The notes under the pieces are model-generated. The model made no database searches. It was not told where the DNA came from and was given only the letters and a program-made list of their open reading frames with translations. This document shows positions 23,496 through 31,709 of a DNA stretch of 64,000 nucleotides, piece after piece (position 1 is the first letter of the stretch; each line of letters starts with the position of its first letter). The position numbers were made by a program, and so were the translations under genes. The stretch lies in contig NZ_CP013254.1 of NCBI RefSeq assembly GCF_001482365.1, positions 372,001 through 436,000 of the forward strand, given 5' to 3'. The DNA is from Kocuria flava (GTDB lineage Bacteria; Actinomycetota; Actinomycetes; Actinomycetales; Micrococcaceae).

Positions 23496-23759
23496 TCAGC
23501 CGGCGAGGAACTCCTGCAGGCCCGCGAGGTCGTCCGTGTTGATGTGCTCCACCCCGGCGGCGCGCAGCTCGGTCCAGAGGTTCTCGCGGGCCGGCCCCGC
23601 GATGTCGTTCGTGGCCCAGAACCGGACCCGGTGGCCCTCGGCGTGGGCTCGGGGCAGCGGCTGCCCCAGCTCGGCCCCGGCCGCGGCGGCGGTCTGCGGG
23701 GCGGACAGGAGGAGGGCGGCGGCGCCGGCCGCCACGAGAGTGCGCAGGTACGGGGGCAC
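23496..23759 (-). CDS. Short secreted protein; probable remnant of a PI-PLC/GDPD-like phospholipase
   Basis: The 87-residue protein has a Sec signal peptide (LRTLVAAGAAALLLSAP, cleavage near ALA/QTAAA) followed directly by a segment that looks like only the last strands of a phosphatidylinositol-phospholipase C or glycerophosphodiesterase barrel: HRVRFWATND, then ENLWTELRAAGVEHINTDD and LAGL. Whole enzymes of this type have over 250 residues, with catalytic His residues that are missing here. An internal in-frame deletion joining signal peptide and C-terminus would explain it. It is unlikely to be catalytic. The reading frame is intact and starts behind GGAAGGACTCCCC, so it may still be made. 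Confidence 0.55.
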   Translation of the reverse strand: MPPYLRTLVAAGAAALLLSAPQTAAAAGAELGQPLPRAHAEGHRVRFWATNDIAGPARENLWTELRAAGVEHINTDDLAGLQEFLAG

Positions 23760-23973
23760 GGGGAGTCCTTCCGGGAACGGGGGATCGTGTCCGGATCAGC
23801 GTGCCCGCCACCGGTGACCGGTCTCCCCCGGCCGCGTGACCACGCGGTCAACGGGAGCCGAACGTCGGGGGCGTCCCGGCGTGCCGGGCCCCACCGCCCC
23901 CGCCGGGGCGCGGGCCCCTGCGTAGGCTGGGCCCAGCCCCTCCCGTCTCCCCCAGGACCCCAGGACAACCGAC

Positions 23974-24942
23974 ATGACGCGCGCAGCCACCTCTCCCCTG
24001 CTCACCGTGGTCCTGACCGCGGCGCTGGCCCTCACCGGCTGCGCCGCGGGCGGCGGCGACCCGTCCGCGACGGGGGCGGACGCCACCGCGGCGCCGTCGT
24101 CGTCGGCCCCGCCGCCCGCGACCCCGACGCCCGCCCCCGAGGAGGCCGCCGAGCTGGTGGGCGGGGGCACCGAGGTCTTCCCCGGCCGGCGCATGGTGGC
24201 CCTCTACGGCCGGCCGGGCAACTCCGCGCTGGGGGTGCTGGGCGAGCAGGACGCCGAGGCCTCCGCGGTCCGCGCGAAGGAGCTCGCCGCGCAGTACGAG
24301 CCCTTCAGCGAGGAGCCGGTCGTGCCCGCGTTCGAGATCATCGCCTCGACCGCCTCGGCCGCTCCCGGCCCGGACGGCGACTACTCCGAGGAGACCCCGG
24401 TCGAGGAGCTGCGCCCGTTCGTGGAGACCGCCGCGGCGAACGGCGTCTACGTGGTGCTCGACCTCCAGCCCGGCCGCCAGGACTTCCTCAGCCAGGCCCG
24501 CCAGTACGAGGAGCTGCTGCGGATGCCCAACGTGGGCCTGGCCCTGGACCCCGAGTGGCGCCTGGCCCCGGACCAGGTGCACCTCGTGCAGATCGGCTCG
24601 GTGGACGCCGCCGAGATCAACGCGACCACCGAGTGGCTGGCGGGGCTGACCCGGGAGCACGGGCTGCCGCAGAAGGTCGTGGTGCTGCACCAGTTCGCGG
24701 AGTCGATGATCACGGACCGCCACCTGGTCGACACCTCGCACCCCGAGCTGGCGCTGCTGCTGCACGCCGACGGCCACGGCACCCCGCAGCTGAAGACCGG
24801 CACGTGGGAGCGGCTGAAGGCGGGCCTGCCGGAGGGGATGCGGCTGGCGTGGAAGAACTTCTACGACGAGGACACCCCGACCTTCACGCCCGAGCAGACG
24901 ATGGCGCTCGAGCCGGCCCCCTGGTTCGTCTCCTACCAGTGA
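23974..24942 (+). CDS. Secreted lipoprotein of unknown function
   Basis: The 322-residue protein has a lipoprotein signal (TAALALTGCAAGG, Cys near 23), then a Ser/Pro/Ala-rich linker to about residue 60. The remaining 260-residue domain, with ALYGRPGNSALGVLGEQ, VYVVLDLQPGRQDFLSQA, NVGLALDPEWRL and KVVVLHQFAESMI, looks like an alpha/beta barrel related to glycosidase-like folds. Proteins of this kind are common in actinobacteria as uncharacterised lipoproteins. ATG at 23974 is used. It stands alone between divergent and downstream hypothetical genes. Confidence 0.75.
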   Translation: MTRAATSPLLTVVLTAALALTGCAAGGGDPSATGADATAAPSSSAPPPATPTPAPEEAAELVGGGTEVFPGRRMVALYGRPGNSALGVLGEQDAEASAVRAKELAAQYEPFSEEPVVPAFEIIASTASAAPGPDGDYSEETPVEELRPFVETAAANGVYVVLDLQPGRQDFLSQARQYEELLRMPNVGLALDPEWRLAPDQVHLVQIGSVDAAEINATTEWLAGLTREHGLPQKVVVLHQFAESMITDRHLVDTSHPELALLLHADGHGTPQLKTGTWERLKAGLPEGMRLAWKNFYDEDTPTFTPEQTMALEPAPWFVSYQ

Positions 24943-24984
24943 CCCCTCCGCCTGCCGCGGGGGCAGGGCGCTAGGGTGGGCGCC

Positions 24985-25473
24985 GTGGACGGAGAGCGGC
25001 GCCGCGGCGAGCGCAGGAGCATCGACCGGCTCGCCCGGTGGCTGGTGCGCGGGACCGGGGCGGAGCCCGGGTGGGACGCGCTCGTGCTGGAGGTGCTCAG
25101 CGTGGGCCGCGACGTCCGCGCCCAGGTCCGCGAGGTGCGCGGGGCCGGCACGCGCGTGCACCCGGTGGACCCGGACCGGCGCCTGCGGCGGACCCTGCGC
25201 CGGCTGCAGGCCGCGCAGGCCGATCTCGTGGACGGCACGTGGCTGTCGGCGACCCTGCTCGTCAGCGTCGCGGGGAGCCGGTGGGAGCGACCGGTCGTGG
25301 AGCTGGTCCTGCACCACGACGACGACCCGCGCCCGCCCGTCCACGCCCCGCACCCGGTGACCGCCGAGGACCTGCGCCGCCACCTGGCCGCCCACCGGCG
25401 GATGGGCCGGAAGATCCCGGACTGGGCCCGCGAGCGCCTCGCGGCGGCGGGCCTCGAGGTGCCCGAGCGCTGA
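24985..25473 (+). CDS. Hypothetical basic protein
   Basis: The 162-residue protein is rich in Arg (RLRRTLRRLQAAQ, RRHLAAHRRMGRKIPDW) with no membrane segment. It has a short beta-rich stretch (LSATLLVSVAGSRWERPVVELVLHHDD). GTG at 24985 is chosen because TAGGGT at 24972-24977 ends 7 nt upstream, the usual spacing of a leaderless actinobacterial promoter. An alternative GTG lies at 24976. No domain is recognised and no function is proposed. Confidence 0.6.
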   Translation: MDGERRRGERRSIDRLARWLVRGTGAEPGWDALVLEVLSVGRDVRAQVREVRGAGTRVHPVDPDRRLRRTLRRLQAAQADLVDGTWLSATLLVSVAGSRWERPVVELVLHHDDDPRPPVHAPHPVTAEDLRRHLAAHRRMGRKIPDWARERLAAAGLEVPER

Positions 25474-25514
25474 GCCCGCCGGCTGTTCGCCCTGGGGCGA
25501 ACCGGTCCGGGACT

Positions 25515-25535
25515 GTTCCCTCAGCATGCTGAGGG
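25515..25535 (+). promoter_or_regulatory. Perfect 18-bp palindrome upstream of csbD, possible stress promoter
   Basis: CCCTCAGCATGCTGAGGG at 25518-25535 is a perfect palindrome 42 bp before the csbD start. It sits between GTTCCC (25515-25520) and GGGTCT (25534-25539), which loosely resemble the GTTT/GGGTAT boxes of SigB-type promoters, although the spacing (13 bp) is short. It could be an operator or the hairpin that ends the preceding gene. The choice cannot be made from sequence alone. Confidence 0.4.
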
Positions 25536-25577
25536 GTCTACTCTTGAGGGACCTGTTCACCGACGGAGGGAGTGCCC

Positions 25578-25766
25578 ATGGGTATCGGAGACAAGATGGA
25601 GAACGCCGCGCAGAAGGCCTCCGGCGCCGCCAAGGAGAAGGTCGGCGACGCCACCGACAACCGTGACCTGCAGGCGGAGGGCCAGGCCGACAAGGTCTCG
25701 GCCGATGCGAAGCAGACCGGTGAGAAGGTCAAGGACGCGGCCAGGAACTTCACCGACGGCCGCTGA
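25578..25766 (+). CDS. CsbD-family general stress protein
   Basis: The 62-residue hydrophilic protein is rich in Lys, Ala, Asp and Glu with the CsbD repeat pattern: GDKMENAAQKASGAAKEKVG, then QAEGQADKV and GEKVKDAARN. CsbD proteins are small, probably disordered helical stress proteins, under SigB in Bacillus. ATG at 25578 follows GGAGGGAG by 7 nt. It is a single gene with its own terminator (25782-25815). The molecular role of the family is unknown. Confidence 0.88.
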   Translation: MGIGDKMENAAQKASGAAKEKVGDATDNRDLQAEGQADKVSADAKQTGEKVKDAARNFTDGR

Positions 25767-25781
25767 GACTCCGCCGCCGTC

Positions 25782-25815
25782 CAGGACCCCGGAACCCTTC
25801 GGTTCCGGGGTCCTG
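25782..25815 (+). terminator. csbD terminator hairpin
   Basis: A perfect 15-bp stem (25782-25796 with 25801-25815) closes on the tetraloop CTTC. It lies 16 bp after the csbD stop and just beyond the convergent DUF368 gene, so it probably serves both. Confidence 0.8.
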
Positions 25816-25841
25816 CCGTGTGCGGGGGCCGGGGCGCGGGC

Positions 25842-26840
25842 TCAGCGGGAGGGGTCCGGGTCCTCCACCCCGGCGAGCTCCTCGGGGGAGCCGTGCCCGG
25901 TGCGCGCCCGCGTGCGGGCGTCCACGGCGAGCAGGAGGACGACGACGGCGGCCCCGGCCGCGGCCGCGAGCAGCTGCACCCACCAGTCCCCCGCGGGGGC
26001 GAGCAGGGTGCGGTCCTCGAGCTGCCACGGCCACAGGGTGCGCAGCGCACCGAGCATCAGCCCGGTCAGGGCGAGCATCGTGATCCGGTGGTGGCGGTGG
26101 AGCAGCCACTGCAGGCCCTTGACGACCACGACCATCCCCAGCCCCGCGCCCAGGAAGAACAGGGCGAGGTAGCCGAGGTCCAGCTCGTCCACGGCGCGCA
26201 GGGTGGGCTGGTAGAGGCCGATGGTCAGCAGCAGGAAGGACCCGGAGAGCCCGGGCAGCAGCAGCGCGGAGACCGCGACCATGGCCGCGAGCACCACGAG
26301 CAGCGGGGCGGGGGCGACCGTGGTCGGCGGGATCGAGACGAGGACGAACGCGAGGACGGCGGCGGCCGCCACGACCAGCAGGGCGCGGGGGCCGAGGCCT
26401 CCCCCGGCCAGCCGCAGCGGCACCCCGATCGAGGCGAGGACCATGCCGAAGAACAGCGCGCGCATCAGCACGGGCTGGGTCTCGACGAGGTGGCTGACGG
26501 GCCCGGCCACGGTCAGCAGCGCCGCGGCCATCCCGAGCACCACCGGGACCACGATCCGCCAGTGCACCCGGGCGAGGTGCTCGCGCAGCCCCGCGGCGCG
26601 GTCGGGGCCCGTGAGCAGGCGCCGGCCGGCGGAGACGACGTGGCCGGCGGAGTTGATCAGCTCGTCGTAGATCCCCACGACGAGGGCGACGGTGCCGCCG
26701 CTGACCCCGGGCACGGTCTCGACGACGCCGATCAGGGCCCCGCGCACGAGGTTGCCGGGCAGGCTGCGGCGCCCGGGGGCGGGGGCGGTGCCCGCCGCGG
26801 CGGTGCCGGGCGGTCGGGACGGGCCGGGGGTCGGGCTCAC
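25842..26840 (-). CDS. DUF368 membrane protein (putative undecaprenyl-phosphate translocase, PopT-like)
   Basis: The 332-residue protein has about eight to ten hydrophobic helices and the DUF368 signature GALIGVVETVPGVSGGTVALVVGIYDELI in its first helices; a second PGLSGSF motif occurs near residue 218. DUF368 and DedA proteins have been reported as flippases recycling undecaprenyl phosphate for cell-wall synthesis. GTG at 26840 has GAGGAG upstream. The N-terminal 25 residues are Pro/Gly/Ala-rich and cytoplasmic. Assignment to DUF368 is firm; substrate is from family knowledge. Confidence 0.85.
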   Translation of the reverse strand: MSPTPGPSRPPGTAAAGTAPAPGRRSLPGNLVRGALIGVVETVPGVSGGTVALVVGIYDELINSAGHVVSAGRRLLTGPDRAAGLREHLARVHWRIVVPVVLGMAAALLTVAGPVSHLVETQPVLMRALFFGMVLASIGVPLRLAGGGLGPRALLVVAAAAVLAFVLVSIPPTTVAPAPLLVVLAAMVAVSALLLPGLSGSFLLLTIGLYQPTLRAVDELDLGYLALFFLGAGLGMVVVVKGLQWLLHRHHRITMLALTGLMLGALRTLWPWQLEDRTLLAPAGDWWVQLLAAAAGAAVVVLLLAVDARTRARTGHGSPEELAGVEDPDPSR

Positions 26841-26938
26841 AGAGGGCTCCTCGGGGAAGGGGGTCGGGGCGGGTGCCAGGGTACCGGGGCGCGCCGCGCG
26901 GGAGCTGGAGGCGGTCCGGCGGCCCCTACCCTGGACGG

Positions 26939-27886
26939 GTGACCGCTCCCGCCCGCAGCGCCCGGCTGCGCCCGACCCTCTACGTGCTCGCCGCCGTCGT
27001 CTCCGTGCAGTTCGGCGGGGCCCTGGCCGCGGTGCTCGTCCCGCTCATCGGCGCCTCCGCCACCGTGACCGTGCGGCTGCTGGTGAGCGCGGCGATCATG
27101 CTGGCCGTGATCCGGCCCCGCCTGCGCGGGCGCGGGAAGGAGGCCTGGCGGGCGGGCCTGTTCTTCGGGGCGGCGCTGGCCGGGATGAACTTCGCGTTCT
27201 ACCAGTCGCTGGCGACCCTGCCGCTGGGGGTGGCCGTGACCGTGGAGTTCCTGGGCCCGCTGGCGCTCTCGGCGGTGCTCTCCCGGCGGCTGCGCGACGG
27301 GACGGCGGTGCTCGCGGCCCTGGCCGGGATCGTGCTCATCTCGCAGGCGCTCACGGTCCCGTGGGCCGAGCTCGACCTCGGCGGCCTCGCGTGGGCGGCG
27401 GCGGCCGGGGCCGGCTGGGCCGCCTACATCGTGGGCAGCCGCGCCGCGGGCCGGCACTTCGACCGGCTCGACGGGCTCGCCGTCGCCCTCGTGGTCGCCG
27501 CCGCGCTGGTGGCCCCCGCGGGCCTGGCCACCGTCGAGCTGCCGGCGCTCACCGTCCCGGTGCTGGCCGCCGGCGCCGGCATCGCCCTGCTGTCCTCGGT
27601 GGTGCCGTACTCCCTCGAGCTGCTCGCGCTGCGCAGCATCCCCCCGGCCGTGTTCGGGATCCTGCTCAGCCTCGAGCCGGCGGTGGCCGCACTCGCCGGG
27701 CTGCTCGTGCTGGGCCAGGGCCTGACCGGCCTCCAGCTGGCGGGGATGGGCCTGGTCGTGGCGGCCAGCGCCGTCGTCATGGTGGGCGGGACCCCGGAGG
27801 CCCCCGACGACGCCCCCGGCGGGGGCGCGGCTCCCGCCCGGGCGGCCGACCCGGCCGCGGAGCAGGCCGCTAGGCTCGACCCATGA
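26939..27886 (+). CDS. EamA/RhtA-family amino acid or metabolite exporter
   Basis: The 315-residue protein has ten hydrophobic helices in two EamA repeats and resembles RhtA (threonine/homoserine exporter), for example in AALAGMNFAFYQSLATLPLGVAVTVEFLGPLALS cut into its recognisable helices and in the second-repeat SVVPYSLELLALR. GTG at 26939 is chosen because a TACCCT -10-like box lies about 6 nt before it, fitting a leaderless transcript. It overlaps the next gene by 4 bp (ATGA), so exporter and FAD oxidoreductase are translationally coupled. Substrate unknown. Confidence 0.82.
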   Translation: MTAPARSARLRPTLYVLAAVVSVQFGGALAAVLVPLIGASATVTVRLLVSAAIMLAVIRPRLRGRGKEAWRAGLFFGAALAGMNFAFYQSLATLPLGVAVTVEFLGPLALSAVLSRRLRDGTAVLAALAGIVLISQALTVPWAELDLGGLAWAAAAGAGWAAYIVGSRAAGRHFDRLDGLAVALVVAAALVAPAGLATVELPALTVPVLAAGAGIALLSSVVPYSLELLALRSIPPAVFGILLSLEPAVAALAGLLVLGQGLTGLQLAGMGLVVAASAVVMVGGTPEAPDDAPGGGAAPARAADPAAEQAARLDP

Positions 27887-28980
27887 CTCGGGTCGCAGTG
27901 GTCGGTGCAGGCATCGTGGGGCTCGCGGCGGCGCACGCCGTGCGCGCCCTCGGGGCGGAGGTCTCGGTCTACGAGGCGGGCGGCCCCGGCGGGGGCCAGT
28001 CGGCCGGGCAGTCGCGGATCTTCCGCCACGCCCACGAGGACACCCGGCTGGTCGCGCTCGTGGTCCGCTCCCGGGCGCTGTGGGCGCAGTGGGAGGAGGA
28101 GTTCGGCACCGAGCTCGTCTCCCCCGCCGGGGCCGTGGCCCTCGGCCCGGGCGTCGAGGACAAGCTGGCCGTGCTGGAGCCCTTCGCGCAGGTGCCCGTC
28201 CGGCGGCTCGGCCCGGAGGAGCTGCGCGAGCGGCTGCCGCTGCTGGGGCCGTGGGACGGGACGGCGATGCTCGACGAGCGCGGCGGGGCGATCCGCACCC
28301 TCGCCGCGGTGGGCGCGCTCGTCGGCCGGCTGGAGGGTGCCCTGGTGCCCGACCACGTCCTGTCGGTGCGCCCGGTGCGCGGGGGCGTGGAGGTGCGCAC
28401 CGGCACCGGGGTCCACCACCACGACCACGTGCTGCTGTGCGCCGGCCGCGGCACCGCGCCGCTGGCCCGCGGCGCCGGCCTGGAGCTGCCCGTCGAGCTC
28501 GGCGCGCACGTGCGCGTGAGCTTCGCCGTCCGCCCGGAAGTCGCGGCGGCGGCCGGGCTGCCGACGCTGCAGGACGGCAGCGGGGCCTTCGGGGAGACGG
28601 GCGTCTACGCGGCGCCCTACCCCGGCGACCGGTTCTGGTCGGTGGGCCTCGGCGACACCACGGGCGCGGCCGCCGACGGCGGGGTCGCCGACCCGGCCGC
28701 GCTGGCCGGGCTCGTGGAGCGCACGGTCGGCTGGGTGGAGCGGGCCCTGCCGGGGGTGGTCCCGGAGCCGCTGGACCACGTGCACTGCTGGGTGACGCGC
28801 CTGCCGTGGGGCGACGACGGCGTGGGCGTGTGGTCGGCCGACGGGGTCACGGCCGTGGCCGGGCACAACCTGTTCAAGCAGGCGCCGGCGCTGGGCGAGG
28901 CCCTGGCCCGCACGGCGACCAGGGGCCGGGTGCCGGACGAGCTGGCCCCGGAGGCGCGGCTGGGCCGCGCGGCGGGCTGA
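27883..28980 (+). CDS. FAD-dependent oxidoreductase, DAO/sarcosine oxidase-like
   Basis: The 365-residue protein has an N-terminal FAD-binding Rossmann motif GAGIVGLAAAHAVRALG and the DAO family pattern seen in monomeric sarcosine or N-methyl amino acid oxidases (GGGQSAGQSRIFRHAH, where His residues near the flavin are typical). The C-terminal GHNLFKQAPALGEALA is the usual last flavin contact. It oxidises an amino or N-methyl group, giving hydrogen peroxide. It is coupled by a 4-bp overlap to the EamA exporter, so exporter and oxidase may act on related amines or amino acids; that is inference. Confidence 0.82.
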   Translation: MTRVAVVGAGIVGLAAAHAVRALGAEVSVYEAGGPGGGQSAGQSRIFRHAHEDTRLVALVVRSRALWAQWEEEFGTELVSPAGAVALGPGVEDKLAVLEPFAQVPVRRLGPEELRERLPLLGPWDGTAMLDERGGAIRTLAAVGALVGRLEGALVPDHVLSVRPVRGGVEVRTGTGVHHHDHVLLCAGRGTAPLARGAGLELPVELGAHVRVSFAVRPEVAAAAGLPTLQDGSGAFGETGVYAAPYPGDRFWSVGLGDTTGAAADGGVADPAALAGLVERTVGWVERALPGVVPEPLDHVHCWVTRLPWGDDGVGVWSADGVTAVAGHNLFKQAPALGEALARTATRGRVPDELAPEARLGRAAG

Positions 28981-28986
28981 ACCGGC

Positions 28987-29169
28987 TCACTGCTCCTTCG
29001 GGATGATGATCCACAGGGCGATGTAGACCAGCTCCCCCACGCCCACGAGCCCGAAGACGACGAACCCGAGGCGGACGAGGAACTTCGGCAGCCCGAAGCG
29101 TGCCGCCAGGGCGGCGCACACGCCGCCGAGCAGCTTGCCGGAGCGGGGACGCACGAGTTGGCTTCTCAT
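28987..29169 (-). CDS. PspC-domain small membrane protein
   Basis: The 60-residue protein is a PspC domain: GKLLGGVCAALAARFGLPKFLVR, then a single membrane helix (LGFVVFGLVGVGELVYIALWIII) and a Lys-Glu end. PspC domains in actinobacteria act in envelope stress sensing, often as short stand-alone proteins. ATG at 29169 is the start. It is convergent with the FAD oxidoreductase gene, with only 6 bp between stops. Confidence 0.85.
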   Translation of the reverse strand: MRSQLVRPRSGKLLGGVCAALAARFGLPKFLVRLGFVVFGLVGVGELVYIALWIIIPKEQ

Positions 29170-29185
29170 GGCCGGAGTCTACGAC

Positions 29186-29212
29186 GGCTCCCCGGGCGGT
29201 CCCCGGGGAGCC
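29186..29212. terminator. Hairpin downstream of the MHS symporter gene
   Basis: Perfect 11-bp arms (29186-29196 and 29202-29212) with a 5-nt loop lie just beyond the symporter stop at 29237 on the minus strand and upstream of pspC. This fits a terminator for the symporter gene. Confidence 0.7.
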
Positions 29213-29236
29213 GCCGCAGATGACGGGCGGCGGCGC

Positions 29237-30622
29237 TCAGGAGACGTCGGCGCGCTGCCGGTCGAGGGCGGCCAGGTCCGCGGCCTCGGTGCGGGTGGTG
29301 TGCAGCTCGTCGATCTGCGCGAGGCTCAGGTCCTTGGTCTCCTTCGCGGTCAGCGCCGCGAGGGCCGAGACCGCGCAGGTTCCGGAGACGAAGGCCGCCA
29401 CGGCCAGCCAGTTCGTGCCGTCGGCGCCGGCCAGCGCGGAGGCGACGACCGGGGTGAGCCCGCCGGAGACGGCGAAGCCGATCTGGGTGCCCATGGCCAG
29501 GCCGGTGACCCGCACGCGCGTCGGGAACATCTCCGCGTAGAACGAGGGCCAGATGCCGTTGGCCATCGAGTAGAAGCACCCGGAGAGGACCGCGCCGAAC
29601 AGGAAGATCAGCACCCAGTTCCCGGCCGCGACGGCGGCGAGGTAGGGGTACATCAGCACGGCCGGGCCGAGCACGCCGGCGAGGAAGACCGGCTTGCGCC
29701 CGATCCGGTCGGCGACGCCGGCGGCGAGCGGGATCACGGCCAGGGCCACGGCGTTGGCGAGCACGGAGACCCACAGCATGGTCGAGCGCTCCAGCCCCAC
29801 CACGGAGGTGGCGAAGGACAGCGACCAGACGAGGAAGACCACGTTGACGGTGTTGATCATGGCGGCCGCGGCGATGCGCACCACCGCGGTCTTGTGGTGC
29901 TTGACCATCAGCGCGAGCGGGGTGGCCGGCTTCTCGCCGGGGACCTCGGCGCGGGACTGCTCGAAGGCCGGCGGCTCCTCGAGGCGGCGGCGGATCACCC
30001 AGGCCACGACCACGACCACGGCCGAGAGCCAGAACGGCACGCGCCAGCCCCAGCTGAACAGCTGCTCCTCGGTGAGCACGAGGGTGAAGGGGATGAACAC
30101 GGCGGTGGCCAGCAGCGTGCCGAACTGGGTGCCCTGGAGGGTCCAGCTGGTCGTGAACGCCCGGCGGTGCTCGTCGGAGTGCTCGAGGGAGACGGAGATC
30201 GCGCTGGCCTGCTCGCCGGAGGCGGAGAGCCCCTGGATCACGCGGCACAGCACGAGCAGCGCCGGGGCCAGCATCCCGGCCTGGTCGTAGGTGGGCAGGC
30301 AGCCCACGGCGAAGGTCGCCCCGCCGATGAGGAACAGCGTCAGCATCAGCACGAACTTCCGGCCGTACCGGTCGCCCAGCGGGCCGAGGATGAGGGCCCC
30401 GAGCGGGCGGACCACGTAGGCCACGCCCACGGTCCCCATGGACAGCAGGATCGCCACGCCGGGGGCGGCGTCCTCGGGGAAGAACAGGTGGTTGAGCACC
30501 AGGGCGGCCGCGGTGCCGTAGACCGCGAAGTCGTAGTACTCCAGGGCCGAGCCGATCCAGCTGGCGAGAGCCGCCTTCTTCGGCGTCCTGGCGTGGGAGC
30601 CCGGGGGCGCGGTGGGGTTCAT
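29237..30622 (-). CDS. MHS-family (ShiA-like) metabolite:proton symporter, probable shikimate importer
   Basis: The 461-residue protein has twelve helices of the metabolite:H+ symporter branch of MFS: SWIGSALEYYDFAVYGTAAALV, the loop motif GPLGDRYGRKFVLMLTL and the RVIQGLSASGEQ segment. The family includes ShiA and KgtP. It is divergent from an IclR regulator followed by quinate/shikimate dehydrogenase and dehydroshikimate dehydratase genes, so shikimate or quinate is the likely substrate. ATG at 30622 is used. A strong hairpin follows it. Confidence 0.87.
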   Translation of the reverse strand: MNPTAPPGSHARTPKKAALASWIGSALEYYDFAVYGTAAALVLNHLFFPEDAAPGVAILLSMGTVGVAYVVRPLGALILGPLGDRYGRKFVLMLTLFLIGGATFAVGCLPTYDQAGMLAPALLVLCRVIQGLSASGEQASAISVSLEHSDEHRRAFTTSWTLQGTQFGTLLATAVFIPFTLVLTEEQLFSWGWRVPFWLSAVVVVVAWVIRRRLEEPPAFEQSRAEVPGEKPATPLALMVKHHKTAVVRIAAAAMINTVNVVFLVWSLSFATSVVGLERSTMLWVSVLANAVALAVIPLAAGVADRIGRKPVFLAGVLGPAVLMYPYLAAVAAGNWVLIFLFGAVLSGCFYSMANGIWPSFYAEMFPTRVRVTGLAMGTQIGFAVSGGLTPVVASALAGADGTNWLAVAAFVSGTCAVSALAALTAKETKDLSLAQIDELHTTRTEAADLAALDRQRADVS

Positions 30623-30749
30623 GGTCGGGGAGTCCTCCGGTCGGGGCCTGGGGCGCACGGGGCGGGCTCGGGGCCCGCGGGCCGGGGAGGCCGGCGCCGC
30701 CGGGACCGTCCCTCGCCCCCGTCGCGGTCCGGGGAGCCCCCGGGCCGCG

Positions 30750-30789
30750 TTGCCGCATATTGGCAATGGTTGCTGTATAGTGGATACTA
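30750..30789. promoter_or_regulatory. Divergent shikimate-module promoter with overlapping inverted repeats
   Basis: For the plus strand, TTGGCA (30760-30765) and GATACT (30783-30788) form a -35/-10 pair with a 17-bp spacer. The inverted repeat TTGCC-N7-GGCAA at 30750-30766 covers the -35, and TAGT-N4-ACTA at 30778-30789 covers the -10. IclR-type regulators bind such short palindromes, so these are candidate operators for the downstream IclR protein. The local sequence is AT-rich compared with its surroundings. Confidence 0.6.
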
Positions 30790-30829
30790 GGATGACGCAG
30801 GTCACAGCACGACGTCAAGGAGGCGACGG

Positions 30830-31591
30830 ATGGCAGCGGAACGCTCCGGCACGGTCGGCAAGGCGCTGCGCGTGCTCACCCTGCTCGGCGAGCACCCCGG
30901 CGGGGCGACCGCAGGGCAGGTCGCGGAGGACGCCGGCTACCCGTTCAGCACGGCCTACCGGCTGCTGCACACCCTGGTCGAGGAGGAGTTCGCGACCTAC
31001 GACCCCCGGGAGAAGCGCTACCGGCTGGGCCTGCGCGTCTACCAGCTCGGCCGGCGGGTCGCCCACCAGCGCGGCTTCGAGGGCACCGCCGCCCCGATCC
31101 TGCAGCGGCTGACCGAGCGCACCGGGGAGAGCTCGATCCTGGCGGTGCTCGACGGCGACCGGTTCCTGACCGTGCACAAGGTCGACGGCCCGCAGTTCCG
31201 CACGACCACCGACCCCGGCGACCGCGGCCCGCTGCACACCAGCGCGGTGGGCAAGGTCCTGCTGGCCTTCAGCGACGCCCCGGTGCGCGAGGAGCTGCTG
31301 GGGCGCATCGACCTGAGCCCGCGCACCGGGCACTCGATCACCGACCGCGCCGAGCTGAGCCGGCAGGTCGAGCGGATCCGCGCCCAGGGCTGGGCGGGGC
31401 AGCAGGAGGAGAACGACACCGGCATGGCCGCCCTCGGCGTGCCCGTGCTCGGCCCCGGCGGGCGGCTCGTGGCGGCCGTGGCCCTGGCCGCCCCGCTGTT
31501 CCGCAGCACCCTCGGGGGACTGCAGGAGCGCCTGCCCGAGCTGCGGCAGGCCGCCGAGGACCTGGCCCTGGAGCTGCCCTCCCGCCCCTGA
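30830..31591 (+). CDS. IclR-family transcriptional regulator
   Basis: The 253-residue protein has an N-terminal winged helix (GTVGKALRVLTLLGEHPGGATAGQVAED, recognition helix at PFSTAYRLLHTL) and an IclR effector-binding domain (LGLRVYQLG, LHTSAVGKVLLAF, GWAGQQEEND). ATG at 30830 follows AAGGAGG. It is divergent from the MHS symporter and is followed by the shikimate dehydrogenase and dehydratase genes. Control of shikimate/quinate uptake and degradation in response to a pathway intermediate is inferred from context. Confidence 0.88.
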   Translation: MAAERSGTVGKALRVLTLLGEHPGGATAGQVAEDAGYPFSTAYRLLHTLVEEEFATYDPREKRYRLGLRVYQLGRRVAHQRGFEGTAAPILQRLTERTGESSILAVLDGDRFLTVHKVDGPQFRTTTDPGDRGPLHTSAVGKVLLAFSDAPVREELLGRIDLSPRTGHSITDRAELSRQVERIRAQGWAGQQEENDTGMAALGVPVLGPGGRLVAAVALAAPLFRSTLGGLQERLPELRQAAEDLALELPSRP

Positions 31592-31709
31592 GGCGACCCC
31601 GGGACGTCCCGGGACACCCTCGCGACCGTCCGCCGCGCCCGCGGGCACCCCGCGCGACGACGCACCGACGACCCACCGCCCCGACCCCGCACCATCCCGA
31701 GGAGCTTCC

